A DNA stretch of 42,048 nt, taken from assembly GCA_028689635.1 (NCBI GenBank), contig JAQVCU010000015.1:1-42048 (forward strand), read 5' to 3'. Shown piece by piece: positions 16,613-26,976 of the stretch. Each line of letters opens with the position of its first letter. The first letter of the stretch is position 1. The position numbers were made by a program, and so were the translations under genes. The notes under the pieces were generated by a model, which was not told where the DNA came from, made no database searches, and saw nothing but the letters and a program-made list of their open reading frames with translations. Origin of the DNA: Oscillospiraceae bacterium (lineage in GTDB: Bacteria > Bacillota > Clostridia > Oscillospirales > Ruminococcaceae).

Positions 16613-17221
16613 TCAATCGTTTTTCCGCAGGGGGCTTTCCTCCCCGCAAAACACCTCGTCCAGCTCCGCCAGCGCTTCCCTGGTAAGCTCTGCCTTGGGG
16701 ATGCACCAGTTCCGGTTCCGGCTGGCGCAGATCAAATAAAAATCCTCGTCCTCTTTGATCTTGACCAGATCCTTTTCATAGCTGAGCTGGAAACAGCTTT
16801 CGCCGTCGGAGGAAAAAATATCCTTATCCCCGGCAAGCAGAAACCGCTCCCGGCCGCTTTGGGCTTTGGCCAGCTCTCGCTGCATCCTTTTGGGGACAAC
16901 AAGGATCACCACCAAAAGGCCGATACAGACAAGGCAGAGGATCAGCCCCTGCACATAGGCCGTGTCCATCAGATAGGAGATGAGGAAGGCCAGGGCCAGC
17001 ACCGATGCCAGCGCAATTTGAAAAATGCGTTTGGCCCGGCCCCCAGCCGCTTTTTCTATGCATTTCAGGGCGTCCTCCTCCGAGAGGGTGTACACCGCCC
17101 CGGCCAGATGGGCGTTTTCCTTTTCCATGCGGTAGATCTCATTTTTGATCAGCAGCGCCAGCTCCGGCGCCGCGCTGGAAGAGATCTCCGCGATCTTTTC
17201 CCTTATGCTGCGTTCTATCAT
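16613..17221 (-). CDS. YcxB-like membrane protein
   Basis: 202 residues: an N-terminal helical region, two membrane segments (about 68-84 and 90-109), then a soluble C-terminal domain (RFLLAGDKDIFSSDGESCFQLSYEKDLVKIKEDEDFYLICASRNRNWCIPKAELT) typical of the YcxB-like family, whose members follow two membrane helices with a small beta domain. Role unknown. The start ATG 17221 has AAAGGG about 12 bases upstream. It is similar in plan to the next gene upstream (17258-17806), and both sit between gyrB and gyrA. Confidence 0.75.
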   Translation of the reverse strand: MIERSIREKIAEISSSAAPELALLIKNEIYRMEKENAHLAGAVYTLSEEDALKCIEKAAGGRAKRIFQIALASVLALAFLISYLMDTAYVQGLILCLVCIGLLVVILVVPKRMQRELAKAQSGRERFLLAGDKDIFSSDGESCFQLSYEKDLVKIKEDEDFYLICASRNRNWCIPKAELTREALAELDEVFCGEESPLRKND

Positions 17222-17257
17222 ATTGCTTGTTCTACCCTTTCCCGGGACGCCGCCCGC

Positions 17258-17806
17258 TCAGTTTTCCAGCTGGGTGCCGGGGAAGAAGCCGCACAGCAGC
17301 TCCCTTTCTTCTTCCGTCAGGCCCTTTTTGGGGATCAGGACGGATTTCCCGCTTTTCAGATCCAACTGATAATAGAGGGGGCGCTCCGAAAAAGCGGCTA
17401 CCTCTTTTTGCCTGGTCTTTTTTTCGCCCTCCGCGGAAGACTCTTTAAAATACCCGTCGTAAAATTCCAAAACGATCTCGTTTTGCAGATACCGGCTTTC
17501 CCCGTAGGCCTTTTGGACCGACCGGCGCATCATCACCGGGAAGAGCAGGGGGAAATACAGGATCTGGTAGACGCCGAACGCCAAAAGAAACAACGCCAAA
17601 AAGAGGATCACTCTGGAGAAGTTTGGCTGGGGCAGCAACCAGATCAGCACCAAAACGGCCACCGCCGTCCCCAGCAGGCCGGAAAGCCGGCTGCTCTTTT
17701 TCTTTTTGGCGGTCATTTCTTCCGCTTTTTCCAGGTTAAAGGCCGTAAATTCTTCCAGCGAAATGCGAAAGGCCAGCCGCATCCGCGCCGTTTCCTTTTC
17801 TTCCAA
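17258..17806 (-). CDS. YcxB-like membrane protein (paralog)
   Basis: 182 residues with the same plan as its neighbour: an N-terminal amphipathic region (MRLAFRISLEEFTAFNLEKAEEM), two membrane segments (about 43-60 and 66-88), and a C-terminal YcxB-like domain ending PLYYQLDLKSGKSVLIPKKGLTEEERELL. TTG 17806 has AGGAAGGGA 7-8 bases upstream; ATG 17782 (MRLAF) with AAGGAA is an alternative. The gene begins 37 bases after gyrB, so it is probably co-transcribed with it. Function unknown. Confidence 0.75.
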   Translation of the reverse strand: MEEKETARMRLAFRISLEEFTAFNLEKAEEMTAKKKKSSRLSGLLGTAVAVLVLIWLLPQPNFSRVILFLALFLLAFGVYQILYFPLLFPVMMRRSVQKAYGESRYLQNEIVLEFYDGYFKESSAEGEKKTRQKEVAAFSERPLYYQLDLKSGKSVLIPKKGLTEEERELLCGFFPGTQLEN

Positions 17807-17842
17807 AAGCCGATCCCTTCCTGCGGGCCAGGCCGCGTTTCG

Positions 17843-20097
<2,255 letters not shown>

Positions 20098-20112
20098 ATT
20101 GCATTTCCCCTT

Positions 20113-21234
20113 TTATCCGGCGGAGTAACTTTCGCATTGTAAAACCTCCCCGCCCTGCATATGGAAGCTTTTTCCCTGCGTCAGGGAAGAAAAATATCCC
20201 CGGTCGCAGCAGGTAATAAAGATCTGGCTGCCTGCCAGGTGGTTGAGCAGATATTCCCGGCGCCCGCCGTCCAATTCGCTCATGACGTCGTCCAACAGGA
20301 TGACCGGTTCCTCGCCCAGGATCTCCCTCATACAGCGGGCTTCCCCCAGCTTAAGGGCCAGCACAGAACTTCTCTGCTGTCCCTGGGAACCAAAGCTGCG
20401 GGCGCTTTTTCCGTCCAGCAGGATCTCCAGATCGTCCCGGTGGGGCCCGACGCCGGTCGCCCCGCTGCGCAGATCTTCCCCCCGGGATGCCGCTATCGCC
20501 TCGCGATAAGCTTCCCGAAGCTGTTCTGGGCCTTCCCATGGCCCCGGCCCCATGCCGCTGCGGGCATAAGAGGCCGTAAAACTTTCCTTTTCCATGGAAA
20601 TGCCGGAATAGATCCCAGCGGCGGCCTCGGCCAGCCGCCGGGCATAGCGTTCCCTGGCCCAGGAAACGGCGGCGGAGAGAGAGGCGAGCTTTTCATCCCA
20701 AATATCCAGGGTATCCAACAGAAAGCTGGAATAGGAGATATCCTTCAGCAGGGAATTGCGCTGCTGAAGCACCCGTGAAAAGGAAGCGAGGGTATCGATG
20801 TAACGAGGGGTAAGCTGGCAGATGCTGGTATCCAGAAATTTTCTTCGTTCCCCGGGGCCGTCTTTGATCAGGCCCAGGTGAGAAGGGGAAAAAACCACGG
20901 CGCAAAACCCGCCGGCCAGCTTTGCGGCAGAATCCAGCTGGATCCCGTTGAGCCAGGCGCTTTTTTTTCCGCCAAAGCGGATCTCAGCCTCCTGCTCCCG
21001 CTGTCCTTTATAAAATTGCGCGCACACCCGGGCGTTTTCCTGCCCGAAAGAGACCAGATCGGCGTCTCTGGCGCCCCGAAAACTCCGGGCGCCGGAAAGC
21101 AGCCACAGAGCCTCCATCAGATTGGTCTTTCCCTGGGCGTTGTCCCCGTAGATGATGTTTACGGTGGAGCAGGGCTCCATCGACAGCTGGGAAAGGTTCC
21201 GAAAGGCGGTCAATTCAATTTTTGTGATGTTCAA
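20113..21234 (-). CDS. recF: DNA replication and repair protein RecF
   Basis: 373-residue SMC-like ATPase that helps load RecA at gaps with RecO and RecR. Walker A is GDNAQGKTN near residue 32, the signature is FGSQGQQRS, and Walker B is PVILLDDVMSELD. The start is a TTG (21234) that overlaps the rlbA stop as TTGA, so translation is coupled. It sits in the standard origin order dnaN-rlbA-recF. Confidence 0.97.
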   Translation of the reverse strand: MNITKIELTAFRNLSQLSMEPCSTVNIIYGDNAQGKTNLMEALWLLSGARSFRGARDADLVSFGQENARVCAQFYKGQREQEAEIRFGGKKSAWLNGIQLDSAAKLAGGFCAVVFSPSHLGLIKDGPGERRKFLDTSICQLTPRYIDTLASFSRVLQQRNSLLKDISYSSFLLDTLDIWDEKLASLSAAVSWARERYARRLAEAAAGIYSGISMEKESFTASYARSGMGPGPWEGPEQLREAYREAIAASRGEDLRSGATGVGPHRDDLEILLDGKSARSFGSQGQQRSSVLALKLGEARCMREILGEEPVILLDDVMSELDGGRREYLLNHLAGSQIFITCCDRGYFSSLTQGKSFHMQGGEVLQCESYSAG

Positions 21235-21452
21235 CGGGCCGCTACCTCGATCTCATAATCATCCAGGCAGACCAGATCTCCCGGCCGGAGCTTTTTTCCC
21301 CTGGCAAGGCACACTTCCCCGTTGACGGTGACAGCCCCTTCGGCGACGATCTCCTTGGCATGGCCGCCGGTCTCCGCCACGCCGGAAAATTTCAAAAACT
21401 GGTCAAGCTTGATATATTCCGTCTCAATGACGATGGTGATGCGCTGTTTCAT
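21231..21452 (-). CDS. rlbA: S4-domain RNA-binding protein (YaaA/RlbA)
   Basis: 73 residues forming a single S4 domain: IKLDQFLKFSGVAETGGHAKEIVAEGAVTVNGEVCLARGKKLRPGD. This small protein is conserved between dnaN and recF in Bacillota; B. subtilis YaaA (RlbA) is linked to 50S ribosome assembly. The start is ATG 21452, 20 bases from the dnaN stop, and the stop overlaps the recF start. Confidence 0.92.
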   Translation of the reverse strand: MKQRITIVIETEYIKLDQFLKFSGVAETGGHAKEIVAEGAVTVNGEVCLARGKKLRPGDLVCLDDYEIEVAAR

Positions 21453-21472
21453 ACTGCACCCAGGCTTTCCTT

Positions 21473-22576
21473 TTAATCGGCTTTCAGGCGGACAGGCAGA
21501 ACAAGGAACAAAAAGCTTTCGCCCTGCATCGGCGTCATTTTCATGGGGGAGAGGGGCCCGTTGATCACCAGTTTTACCTGGTCGCAGCCGCTGGCCCGCA
21601 AAGCGTCGAGCAAATAGCGGTTGTTAAAGCCCATGGTGAGATCTGTCCCCTCCAGCTGGCATTCCAGCTCGTCATAAGCCTTGCCGATGGCGGTAGAACA
21701 GGACATTTTGATCTGATTTTCGCCAAAGACCACCTTCAGCGGGCTTTTGAGCCGGTCGGAGATCAACAGGGAAGTACGCTCGATGCTATCGATAAAGGGG
21801 CGAACGCCGACGGTCACCGTGGTGACGCCGCCGCTGGGAATGGCCGCGTTATAATCCAGAAAATCACCCTCCAGCAGCCGGGAGAGGATCGAATAACCGC
21901 CGATCTTAAAGATGATATGTTTGTTTCCCACCTGGATCTCGGTCTTTTCGTCTTCGTCCCCCAAAAGCTTTGTCAGTTCGGACAAGGTCTTGCCCGGGAC
22001 GATAAAATGAAATTCCTCTTCGCTGGCGACGGGTTCCCGGCGCATGGCCAGGCGAAAGCCATCCACCGAAATGACCCGCAGCTCCCGCTCTCCCACTTCA
22101 AAGAGGGAACCGGTCTGCACCGGTTTGGCGTCGTTGGTGGCAATGGCGAAGAGGGTCTGGTCGATCATGGATTTGAGCACGCTCTGGGGAAGGGAAATGG
22201 GGGTCACCTGGTTTAGGGTGGGGAATTCCGGAAATTCGTCGGCGGGGATGCCCAGGATCGTGAACTCCGAAAAACCGCTTTTGATCACGGTAAGATATTT
22301 TTCGTTGCTCTCGATGGAAACCGTCTCTCCAGCCATACGGCGCACCATATCCACAAACAGCTTCGCCGTCAGGACGATCTCGCCGGGCTCCGTTACTTTG
22401 GCCTCCATGGAGGCGGAGATCCCAAGATCCAGGTCGTAGCCAGAAAGGAAAAGGGTGTTGTCCCGGGCGCGGAGCAAAATGCCCTCCAGCGCCGGGAGGG
22501 TGGTTTTGGCGGAGACGGCCCGGGATACGTTGGAGATCACGTCGTACAGTTTTTGTTTGTCACATAAAATCTTCAA
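21473..22576 (-). CDS. dnaN: DNA polymerase III beta sliding clamp
   Basis: 367 residues, three clamp domains forming the ring that holds polymerase on DNA. Family landmarks: MKILCDKQKLYDVISNVSRAVSAKTTLPALEGILL at the N-terminus, ALRASGCDQVKLVINGPLSPMKM near the C-terminus, and a terminal LPVRL. TTG 22576 gives the normal N-terminus with AAAGGTGA just upstream; the GTG at 22585 lies inside that ribosome site. The upstream region is the dnaA-dnaN part of oriC. Confidence 0.97.
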   Translation of the reverse strand: MKILCDKQKLYDVISNVSRAVSAKTTLPALEGILLRARDNTLFLSGYDLDLGISASMEAKVTEPGEIVLTAKLFVDMVRRMAGETVSIESNEKYLTVIKSGFSEFTILGIPADEFPEFPTLNQVTPISLPQSVLKSMIDQTLFAIATNDAKPVQTGSLFEVGERELRVISVDGFRLAMRREPVASEEEFHFIVPGKTLSELTKLLGDEDEKTEIQVGNKHIIFKIGGYSILSRLLEGDFLDYNAAIPSGGVTTVTVGVRPFIDSIERTSLLISDRLKSPLKVVFGENQIKMSCSTAIGKAYDELECQLEGTDLTMGFNNRYLLDALRASGCDQVKLVINGPLSPMKMTPMQGESFLFLVLPVRLKAD

Positions 22577-22917
22577 TAGGATCACCTTTCTTTTTCCACG
22601 CTGCTTGTTTGAAAATAAATAAAGAAAATAAGATCTTTTAAATTTTTAGTAGTAGTAGTAGAGGCGGTGGATTTGTTGAAACCTTCCCAAAAGCCAGCGG
22701 CCATGCCCTTTCGTCGCTTTTTTGAAAAAGGGAAAGGGCGGTCGTCAAAAAGTGGAAAAGGGGAAAAGGAAAAATAGAGAAAGAAAAACAGAAAAGAACG
22801 GTCGAAAAAAGTTTAGAAAATGTGCAAAACCCGGTGCAAAACAAAAGGGTAAAAAATCAAATTCTATTTTTCTTCAAAAACGGTGGAACGGGGAAAAGTG
22901 GAAAACCTCGGTTTCGT
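22577..22917. other. oriC: oriC part between dnaA and dnaN, with DnaA-trio
   Basis: This A-rich gap holds five consecutive TAG triplets (22647-22661) followed by a short GC-rich stretch (AGGCGGTGG), the layout described for the DnaA-trio/GC element of the bacterial unwinding region. DnaA-box-like AGTGGAAAA (complement TTTTCCACT) occurs at 22751-22759 and 22897-22905. The consensus TTATCCACA box is absent, so box calls are approximate. No gene is present. Confidence 0.75.
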
Positions 22918-24285
22918 TTAGGAGTTTTGTACGTTTTTGATAATATCTTCGATGGTTTCCCGATAATGGGGGTTCTTTTCCATGTTTTTTTCCACCTGTT
23001 GGATGGCGTAAACGATGGTAGAATGGTCCCTTCCGCCAAATTCTTCGCCGATGGCTTTCATGGGCATCTGGGTCACTTCCCGCACGATGTAGATGGAAAC
23101 CTGCCGGGCGGCGGAAATGTTGGTGGTGCGTTTGCTGGAACGGATATCCTGAGAGGTGACGCCGTTGTAGGTGCGGGCAACCTCCGAAATGATGCGTTCC
23201 ACGGTGACCGGGGTGGGCTGGTGGTCGTTGAGAATGTCGCGGATGGCGTTTTGGGCGATGAGGATGGAGGGGGAAGTCCCGGCCAGGAGCTTGTAGGCGT
23301 TTAACTTTTTGACGGTCCCCTCCAGCTGCCGGATGTTGTTCTTTAATTTGTTGGCGATGTATTCCGCCACTTCATCGGGAATATCCAGATTTAGAAGTTC
23401 TGCCTTGCGGCGGATGATGGCGATGCGGGTCTCAAAATCCGGCGGTTGGATATCGGCCAGAAGACCCCATTCAAAACGGGTCTTGAGGCGGTCTTCCAGG
23501 GTCTTGATCTCCTTTGGAGGACGGTCGGAAGTGAGGACGATCTGTTTGCCGGCCTGATACAGGGTATCGAAGGTATGGAAGAACTCCTCCTGGGTCTGTA
23601 CCTTGCCGCCGATAAACTGGATATCGTCTACCAAAAGCACGTCCGCCTGGCGGTATTTGGCATGAAAATCGTTGGTGGCTTCGTTCCCGATGGCTTCGAT
23701 CAGTTCATTGGTGAATTCTTCGCCTTTGACGTAGATAATGTTGGTGCCGGGCTTATTCTGCTGGATCTCGCTGCAGATGGCGTAGAGAAGATGGGTCTTG
23801 CCCAGGCCGGATCCACCGTAGATGAACAGGGGGTTGTAGGCCCCGGCGGGGTTGGTGGCCACCGCCATGGAGGCCGCGTGGGCAAATTTGTTGGAGGGGC
23901 CCACGATAAAGGTGGAGAAGGTATATTCATAATCCCCGCCGATGGAGTTTTTGTCCAGTTCTTCCTTGGAATAACGCATGAGATCCTTCAAAGGATCCTC
24001 GGTCAGGGCGGCGCGGTTCACCACCGGTTTGGCGGAGGATTCGTCGGACTGGATCACGATCTCCACGGAAAAGCCCATGACCGTTTCAAAGGCGTGGCGC
24101 AGCAGATCCATGTATTTTTCTTCCGCGATCTTCTTTTTAAAATCGGAGTGGACCAGCAGATAGGCGGTGTCGCCTTCCAGCTTGACGGGTTCGATAGCAT
24201 TTATCCATAAAGAATGAGCGACCTGCGAAATCTCTCCCTTGCAGTATTCGCTCACCAGGTTGAAAACTTCCTGAAAGGATTCCAT
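22918..24285 (-). CDS. dnaA: chromosomal replication initiator DnaA
   Basis: 455 residues. Domain I (FNLVSEYCKGEISQVAHSLWI), variable domain II, AAA+ domain III with Walker A GGSGLGKTH near residue 157 and Walker B LLVDDIQFIGGK, and domain IV with the DnaA signature GGRDHSTIVYAIQQVE that reads DnaA boxes. The start ATG 24285 has GGAGG 12 bases upstream and gives the usual domain I; the open frame runs 29 codons further into the origin repeats and is not used. The promoter is at 24390-24419, with box-like repeats between promoter and start, suggesting autoregulation. Confidence 0.98.
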   Translation of the reverse strand: MESFQEVFNLVSEYCKGEISQVAHSLWINAIEPVKLEGDTAYLLVHSDFKKKIAEEKYMDLLRHAFETVMGFSVEIVIQSDESSAKPVVNRAALTEDPLKDLMRYSKEELDKNSIGGDYEYTFSTFIVGPSNKFAHAASMAVATNPAGAYNPLFIYGGSGLGKTHLLYAICSEIQQNKPGTNIIYVKGEEFTNELIEAIGNEATNDFHAKYRQADVLLVDDIQFIGGKVQTQEEFFHTFDTLYQAGKQIVLTSDRPPKEIKTLEDRLKTRFEWGLLADIQPPDFETRIAIIRRKAELLNLDIPDEVAEYIANKLKNNIRQLEGTVKKLNAYKLLAGTSPSILIAQNAIRDILNDHQPTPVTVERIISEVARTYNGVTSQDIRSSKRTTNISAARQVSIYIVREVTQMPMKAIGEEFGGRDHSTIVYAIQQVEKNMEKNPHYRETIEDIIKNVQNS

Positions 24286-24430
24286 AGTTGATTTATACCT
24301 CCGCAGTTGTGGAAAAGTTAGTGGAAAAAGTGGAAAACCTGGGGACAAACCGTTTAAAACAAAGTTTTCCACAGGTTTTACTGATGGTTATTGTACCATA
24401 AAAAAGGGTCTTTTTTCAAGCTTTTCCACC
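24286..24430. other. oriC: oriC part upstream of dnaA: cluster of DnaA-box-like repeats
   Basis: Five 9-mers close to the DnaA box: TGTGGAAAA at 24308-24316, AGTGGAAAA at 24320-24328 and 24329-24337, TTTTCCACA at 24365-24373 and TTTTCCACC at 24422-24430. The first and fourth are exact inverse copies. Together with the strand switch of all genes and the dnaA-dnaN gap, this marks a bipartite origin. Confidence 0.75.
24390..24419 (-). promoter_or_regulatory. dnaA promoter
   Basis: -35 TTGAAA (24414-24419), spacer 18, -10 TACAAT (24390-24395), about 105 bases before the dnaA start and overlapping the box-like repeats. Confidence 0.6.
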
Positions 24431-24741
24431 ATCTGCGCGGGAATATATTTTAAATAGTATAAGAGAGCCCATTCCACGAAGCGTTTGCAGGGGGATGACG
24501 CGGGCCGTTTTCCTTCCCCTGTGGGAAGGCGGAAAGGGCCGCTTCGCGTGTTTTAGGCCATTTTAGGGGCGTTTTGTGGGCCGGTGGGCAAAAAAACCGT
24601 CCTTGCCAGAAAAAATAGCCGCCGGATCTTCATCCCCTCCGCCGGCGGGGATTGGCCGGAGCGGCGCTGCAGGCCCTTTTGGCGGAAAGGGGCAAAAAGG
24701 GCGGCAAAGCGCGATAAAATAAGGGTTTTTTGTTTTTTTAC
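24431..24741. other. dnaA-rpmH spacer with a long imperfect stem-loop
   Basis: No gene seen. Bases 24475-24550 can fold into an extended bulged stem: CACGAAGCG pairs with CGCTTCGCGTG across a bulge, GGCC with GGCC, and a perfect CCTTCCC/GGGAAGG tip, followed by TTTT. A second GC hairpin (ATCCCC ... GGGGAT) is near 24636-24656. It may be a small RNA or an origin structure; nothing in the sequence decides. Confidence 0.4.
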
Positions 24742-24771
24742 TTGACAGGCCCCATCCTTGTAAGATATACT
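24742..24771 (+). promoter_or_regulatory. rpmH operon promoter
   Basis: Perfect -35 TTGACA (24742-24747), spacer 18, -10 TATACT (24766-24771), 39 bases before the rpmH ATG. Confidence 0.85.
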
Positions 24772-24810
24772 ATATTATCGCAAGGTTAGTCCTGAAAGGA
24801 GGGTTTCTGG

Positions 24811-24945
24811 ATGTTAAGAACCTATCAGCCCAAAAAGCTGCACAGAAAAAAAGAGCACGGCTTCCGCAAAAGAATGGCGACGAAAAACGGACGCAAGGTG
24901 CTTGCCCGCAGAAGAGCGAGAGGTAGAGCCCGTCTGAGCTACTAA
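24811..24945 (+). CDS. rpmH: 50S ribosomal protein L34
   Basis: 44 residues, [20 protein letters not shown] ... [14 protein letters not shown], the very basic L34 of the large ribosomal subunit. AAAGGAGGG lies about 8 bases before ATG 24811. First gene of the right replication arm, followed by rnpA as in nearly all bacteria. A hairpin with a T run right after the stop could lower transcription into rnpA. Confidence 0.97.
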   Translation: MLRTYQPKKLHRKKEHGFRKRMATKNGRKVLARRRARGRARLSY

Positions 24946-24950
24946 TTGCC

Positions 24951-24979
24951 GGCCACAATTATTTGTGGCCTTTTCTTTT
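24951..24979 (+). terminator. hairpin terminator or attenuator after rpmH
   Basis: 8-bp stem GGCCACAA / TTGTGGCC, 4-base loop, then TTTTCTTTT. Because rnpA, yidD and yidC follow on the same strand, it is probably partly read through and sets L34 output above the later genes. Confidence 0.75.
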
Positions 24980-25105
24980 ATGGAAAAATGGATACCGCCT
25001 TTTGGCGGCAGGCCCCGGCGTCCCTGGGGCCGTTCCCTTTTTTCAGGAAAGACAGGGGCTTTTTTTTGACAGACACCGGCTTTTGTAAGGAAAGGCAGTG
25101 TTTTT

Positions 25106-25441
25106 GTGCGTATTCTCAAATTGAACCGCAACAACGATTTTAAGCGGGCTTATTCCAAAGGCAGATATGTGGTCCACCCGATCCTCATCAGCTATGTGGT
25201 GAAAAACCGGGCGGGCCGCTGCCGCCTTGGGGTGACCACCAGCAAAAAGGTGGGAAACGCGGTCCGGCGCAACCGCGCCCGGCGGGTGATCGTCGCGGCA
25301 TTCCAGCAGGTGGAGCCCCTGTTAAAGGGAAACTGGGATATCGTTTTGGTGGCCCGCAGCGCTACGGCCGGGGTAAAATCCACCGACGTGCTGCCGGTGC
25401 TTCAGTGGCAGCTGAAAAAATTGGGGGTCCTGGAGGAATGA
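25106..25441 (+). CDS. rnpA: ribonuclease P protein component
   Basis: 111 residues. Protein subunit that helps the RNase P RNA cut tRNA 5' leaders. The family core is visible: [17 protein letters not shown] at the N-terminus and the RNR motif in [20 protein letters not shown]. The start is GTG 25106 with AAGGAAAGG about 10-15 bases upstream. The stop overlaps the yidD start (ATGA). Confidence 0.96.
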   Translation: MRILKLNRNNDFKRAYSKGRYVVHPILISYVVKNRAGRCRLGVTTSKKVGNAVRRNRARRVIVAAFQQVEPLLKGNWDIVLVARSATAGVKSTDVLPVLQWQLKKLGVLEE

Positions 25442-25686
25442 AGGCTGTCCTGATCCGCCTGATCCGCCTGTACCAGCGGTTTCTTTCTCCCTTAAAGCCT
25501 GTTCCGACCTGTCGGTTCTATCCAACCTGTTCTTCCTATGCGATCCAGGCGATCTCCCGCTTTGGGGCATGGAGGGGCGGGCTGCTTGCGCTGAAAAGAA
25601 TATTGAGCTGCCATCCCTTTCATCGGGGCGGATATGACCCCGTTCCCGACCACTTCTCCTTCTCCATTCTGAGGGGACGGCGCTGA
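25438..25686 (+). CDS. yidD: membrane protein insertion efficiency factor YidD
   Basis: 82 residues with the family signature [63 protein letters not shown], including the three conserved cysteines. An amphipathic membrane-associated helper of YidC insertion. ATG 25438 overlaps the rnpA stop by four bases, so translation is coupled; GGAGG is in place. Confidence 0.95.
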   Translation: MKAVLIRLIRLYQRFLSPLKPVPTCRFYPTCSSYAIQAISRFGAWRGGLLALKRILSCHPFHRGGYDPVPDHFSFSILRGRR

Positions 25687-25793
25687 TATCATATATAGAT
25701 TGACGGCTGAAAAGCCAGACCCCGCGCCGCCCTTTCCAAGGGGCACTGCCGGAAAACGACGTCCGGCTTACAAAAAAAGATGGAGGAAAAGGA

Positions 25794-26915
25794 ATGGAAC
25801 TGTTCAATACCATTTTCGGCTGGCCTTTAGGCTGGATCATGTGGTTTTGCTACCTCGTGATCCGCAATTACGGCTTAGCCCTGATCGCTTTTACGATCAT
25901 CACCAAGGCGCTGCTGCTGCCCTTTGCGGTCAAACAGCAAAAGAGCACCATTAAAATGGCTGTCTTTAAGCCAAAGCTGGATGCTCTTCAAAAAATGTAC
26001 GGCAACAACAAGGAAAAGCTCAATGAAGAGATGATGAAGCTTTATGAAAAGGAAGGCTACAACCCCATGAGCGGCTGCCTTCCCATGCTCATCCAGTTTC
26101 CCATCCTCTTTGGATTGATCGACGTGGTCTATAAGCCCCTGACCCACATCCTGCACCTTTCCAATACGGAGATCACGGCGGCGACGGACGTGGCGAAATC
26201 CATGATGACCAACGCCAACACGTTTACGGCGCAGCTGCAGGCGGTTAACTTTATCCAGGGCGGCGACCCCGCGATGCTGGAAAAATTCTCCGCCCTTTCT
26301 GCGGAGACCATCGCCAAGATCCAGAGCGTCGACTTTAATTTCCTGGGGATCAACCTGCTGCAGTTCCCCACCCTGAAGATGCAGGATGGACAGGGCTTTC
26401 TGCCTTATTTCGCCCTGCTGCTGATCCCCATCCTTTCCGGCGTCACCTCTCTGATGCTCACCCTGCTGCAAAAGCATTACAACAAAGCGACCCAGCCCCA
26501 GCAGGCCGGCGGGATGATGAACGGCATGCTCTATATCATGCCGCTGTTCTCCGTTTACTTTGCTTTTCTGGTGCCGGCCGCCGTCGGTATCTATTGGCTG
26601 ATCTCCAACATCCTGATGATGGTGCAGGCCTATTTCCTCAATAAGAAATTCAACCCCGAAGAGACTGCGCGGATGGTGAAGGAGGCCGAAGAGGCCGAAA
26701 AAGAACGCCAGCGCAAGGAAAAGATCGAGGCAAAGAAAAAACTGGCGGAAAAACCCTCGCAGGCAGACAAAGCGGCGCTGACCGACGAGGAAAAAGAAGA
26801 ACTACGCAAGCAGGCCCTTACGGAAAAAGAGCTGGTCGCCAAGCGGATCGCCGAAGCGCGCCGCCGCATGGAAGAAAAATATGGCGACGCCCCTTCCTCT
26901 GACGAAAAAGAATAA
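25794..26915 (+). CDS. yidC: membrane protein insertase YidC/SpoIIIJ family
   Basis: 373 residues. Inserts membrane proteins alone or with SecYEG. Five membrane segments of the 60KD_IMP domain: first near 18-45 (IRNYGLALIAFTIITKALLLPF), a cytosolic hairpin (QQKSTIKMAVFKPKLDALQKMYGNNKEKLNEEMMKLYEKEG), then GCLPMLIQFPILFGLIDV, SVYFAFLVPAAVGIYWLISNILMMVQ and others. The groove position that is Arg in B. subtilis SpoIIIJ reads Lys here (IITKALLLPF). A charged tail of about 95 residues (KEAEEAEKERQRKEK ...) follows. No lipoprotein Cys. GGAGG lies 9 bases before ATG 25794. Confidence 0.95.
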   Translation: MELFNTIFGWPLGWIMWFCYLVIRNYGLALIAFTIITKALLLPFAVKQQKSTIKMAVFKPKLDALQKMYGNNKEKLNEEMMKLYEKEGYNPMSGCLPMLIQFPILFGLIDVVYKPLTHILHLSNTEITAATDVAKSMMTNANTFTAQLQAVNFIQGGDPAMLEKFSALSAETIAKIQSVDFNFLGINLLQFPTLKMQDGQGFLPYFALLLIPILSGVTSLMLTLLQKHYNKATQPQQAGGMMNGMLYIMPLFSVYFAFLVPAAVGIYWLISNILMMVQAYFLNKKFNPEETARMVKEAEEAEKERQRKEKIEAKKKLAEKPSQADKAALTDEEKEELRKQALTEKELVAKRIAEARRRMEEKYGDAPSSDEKE

Positions 26916-26976
26916 GGGAAAAAGCCAAAGGCAAAAACGCAATTGATAAGTCAGATAAGCTGACGGAGGTGTAGTC

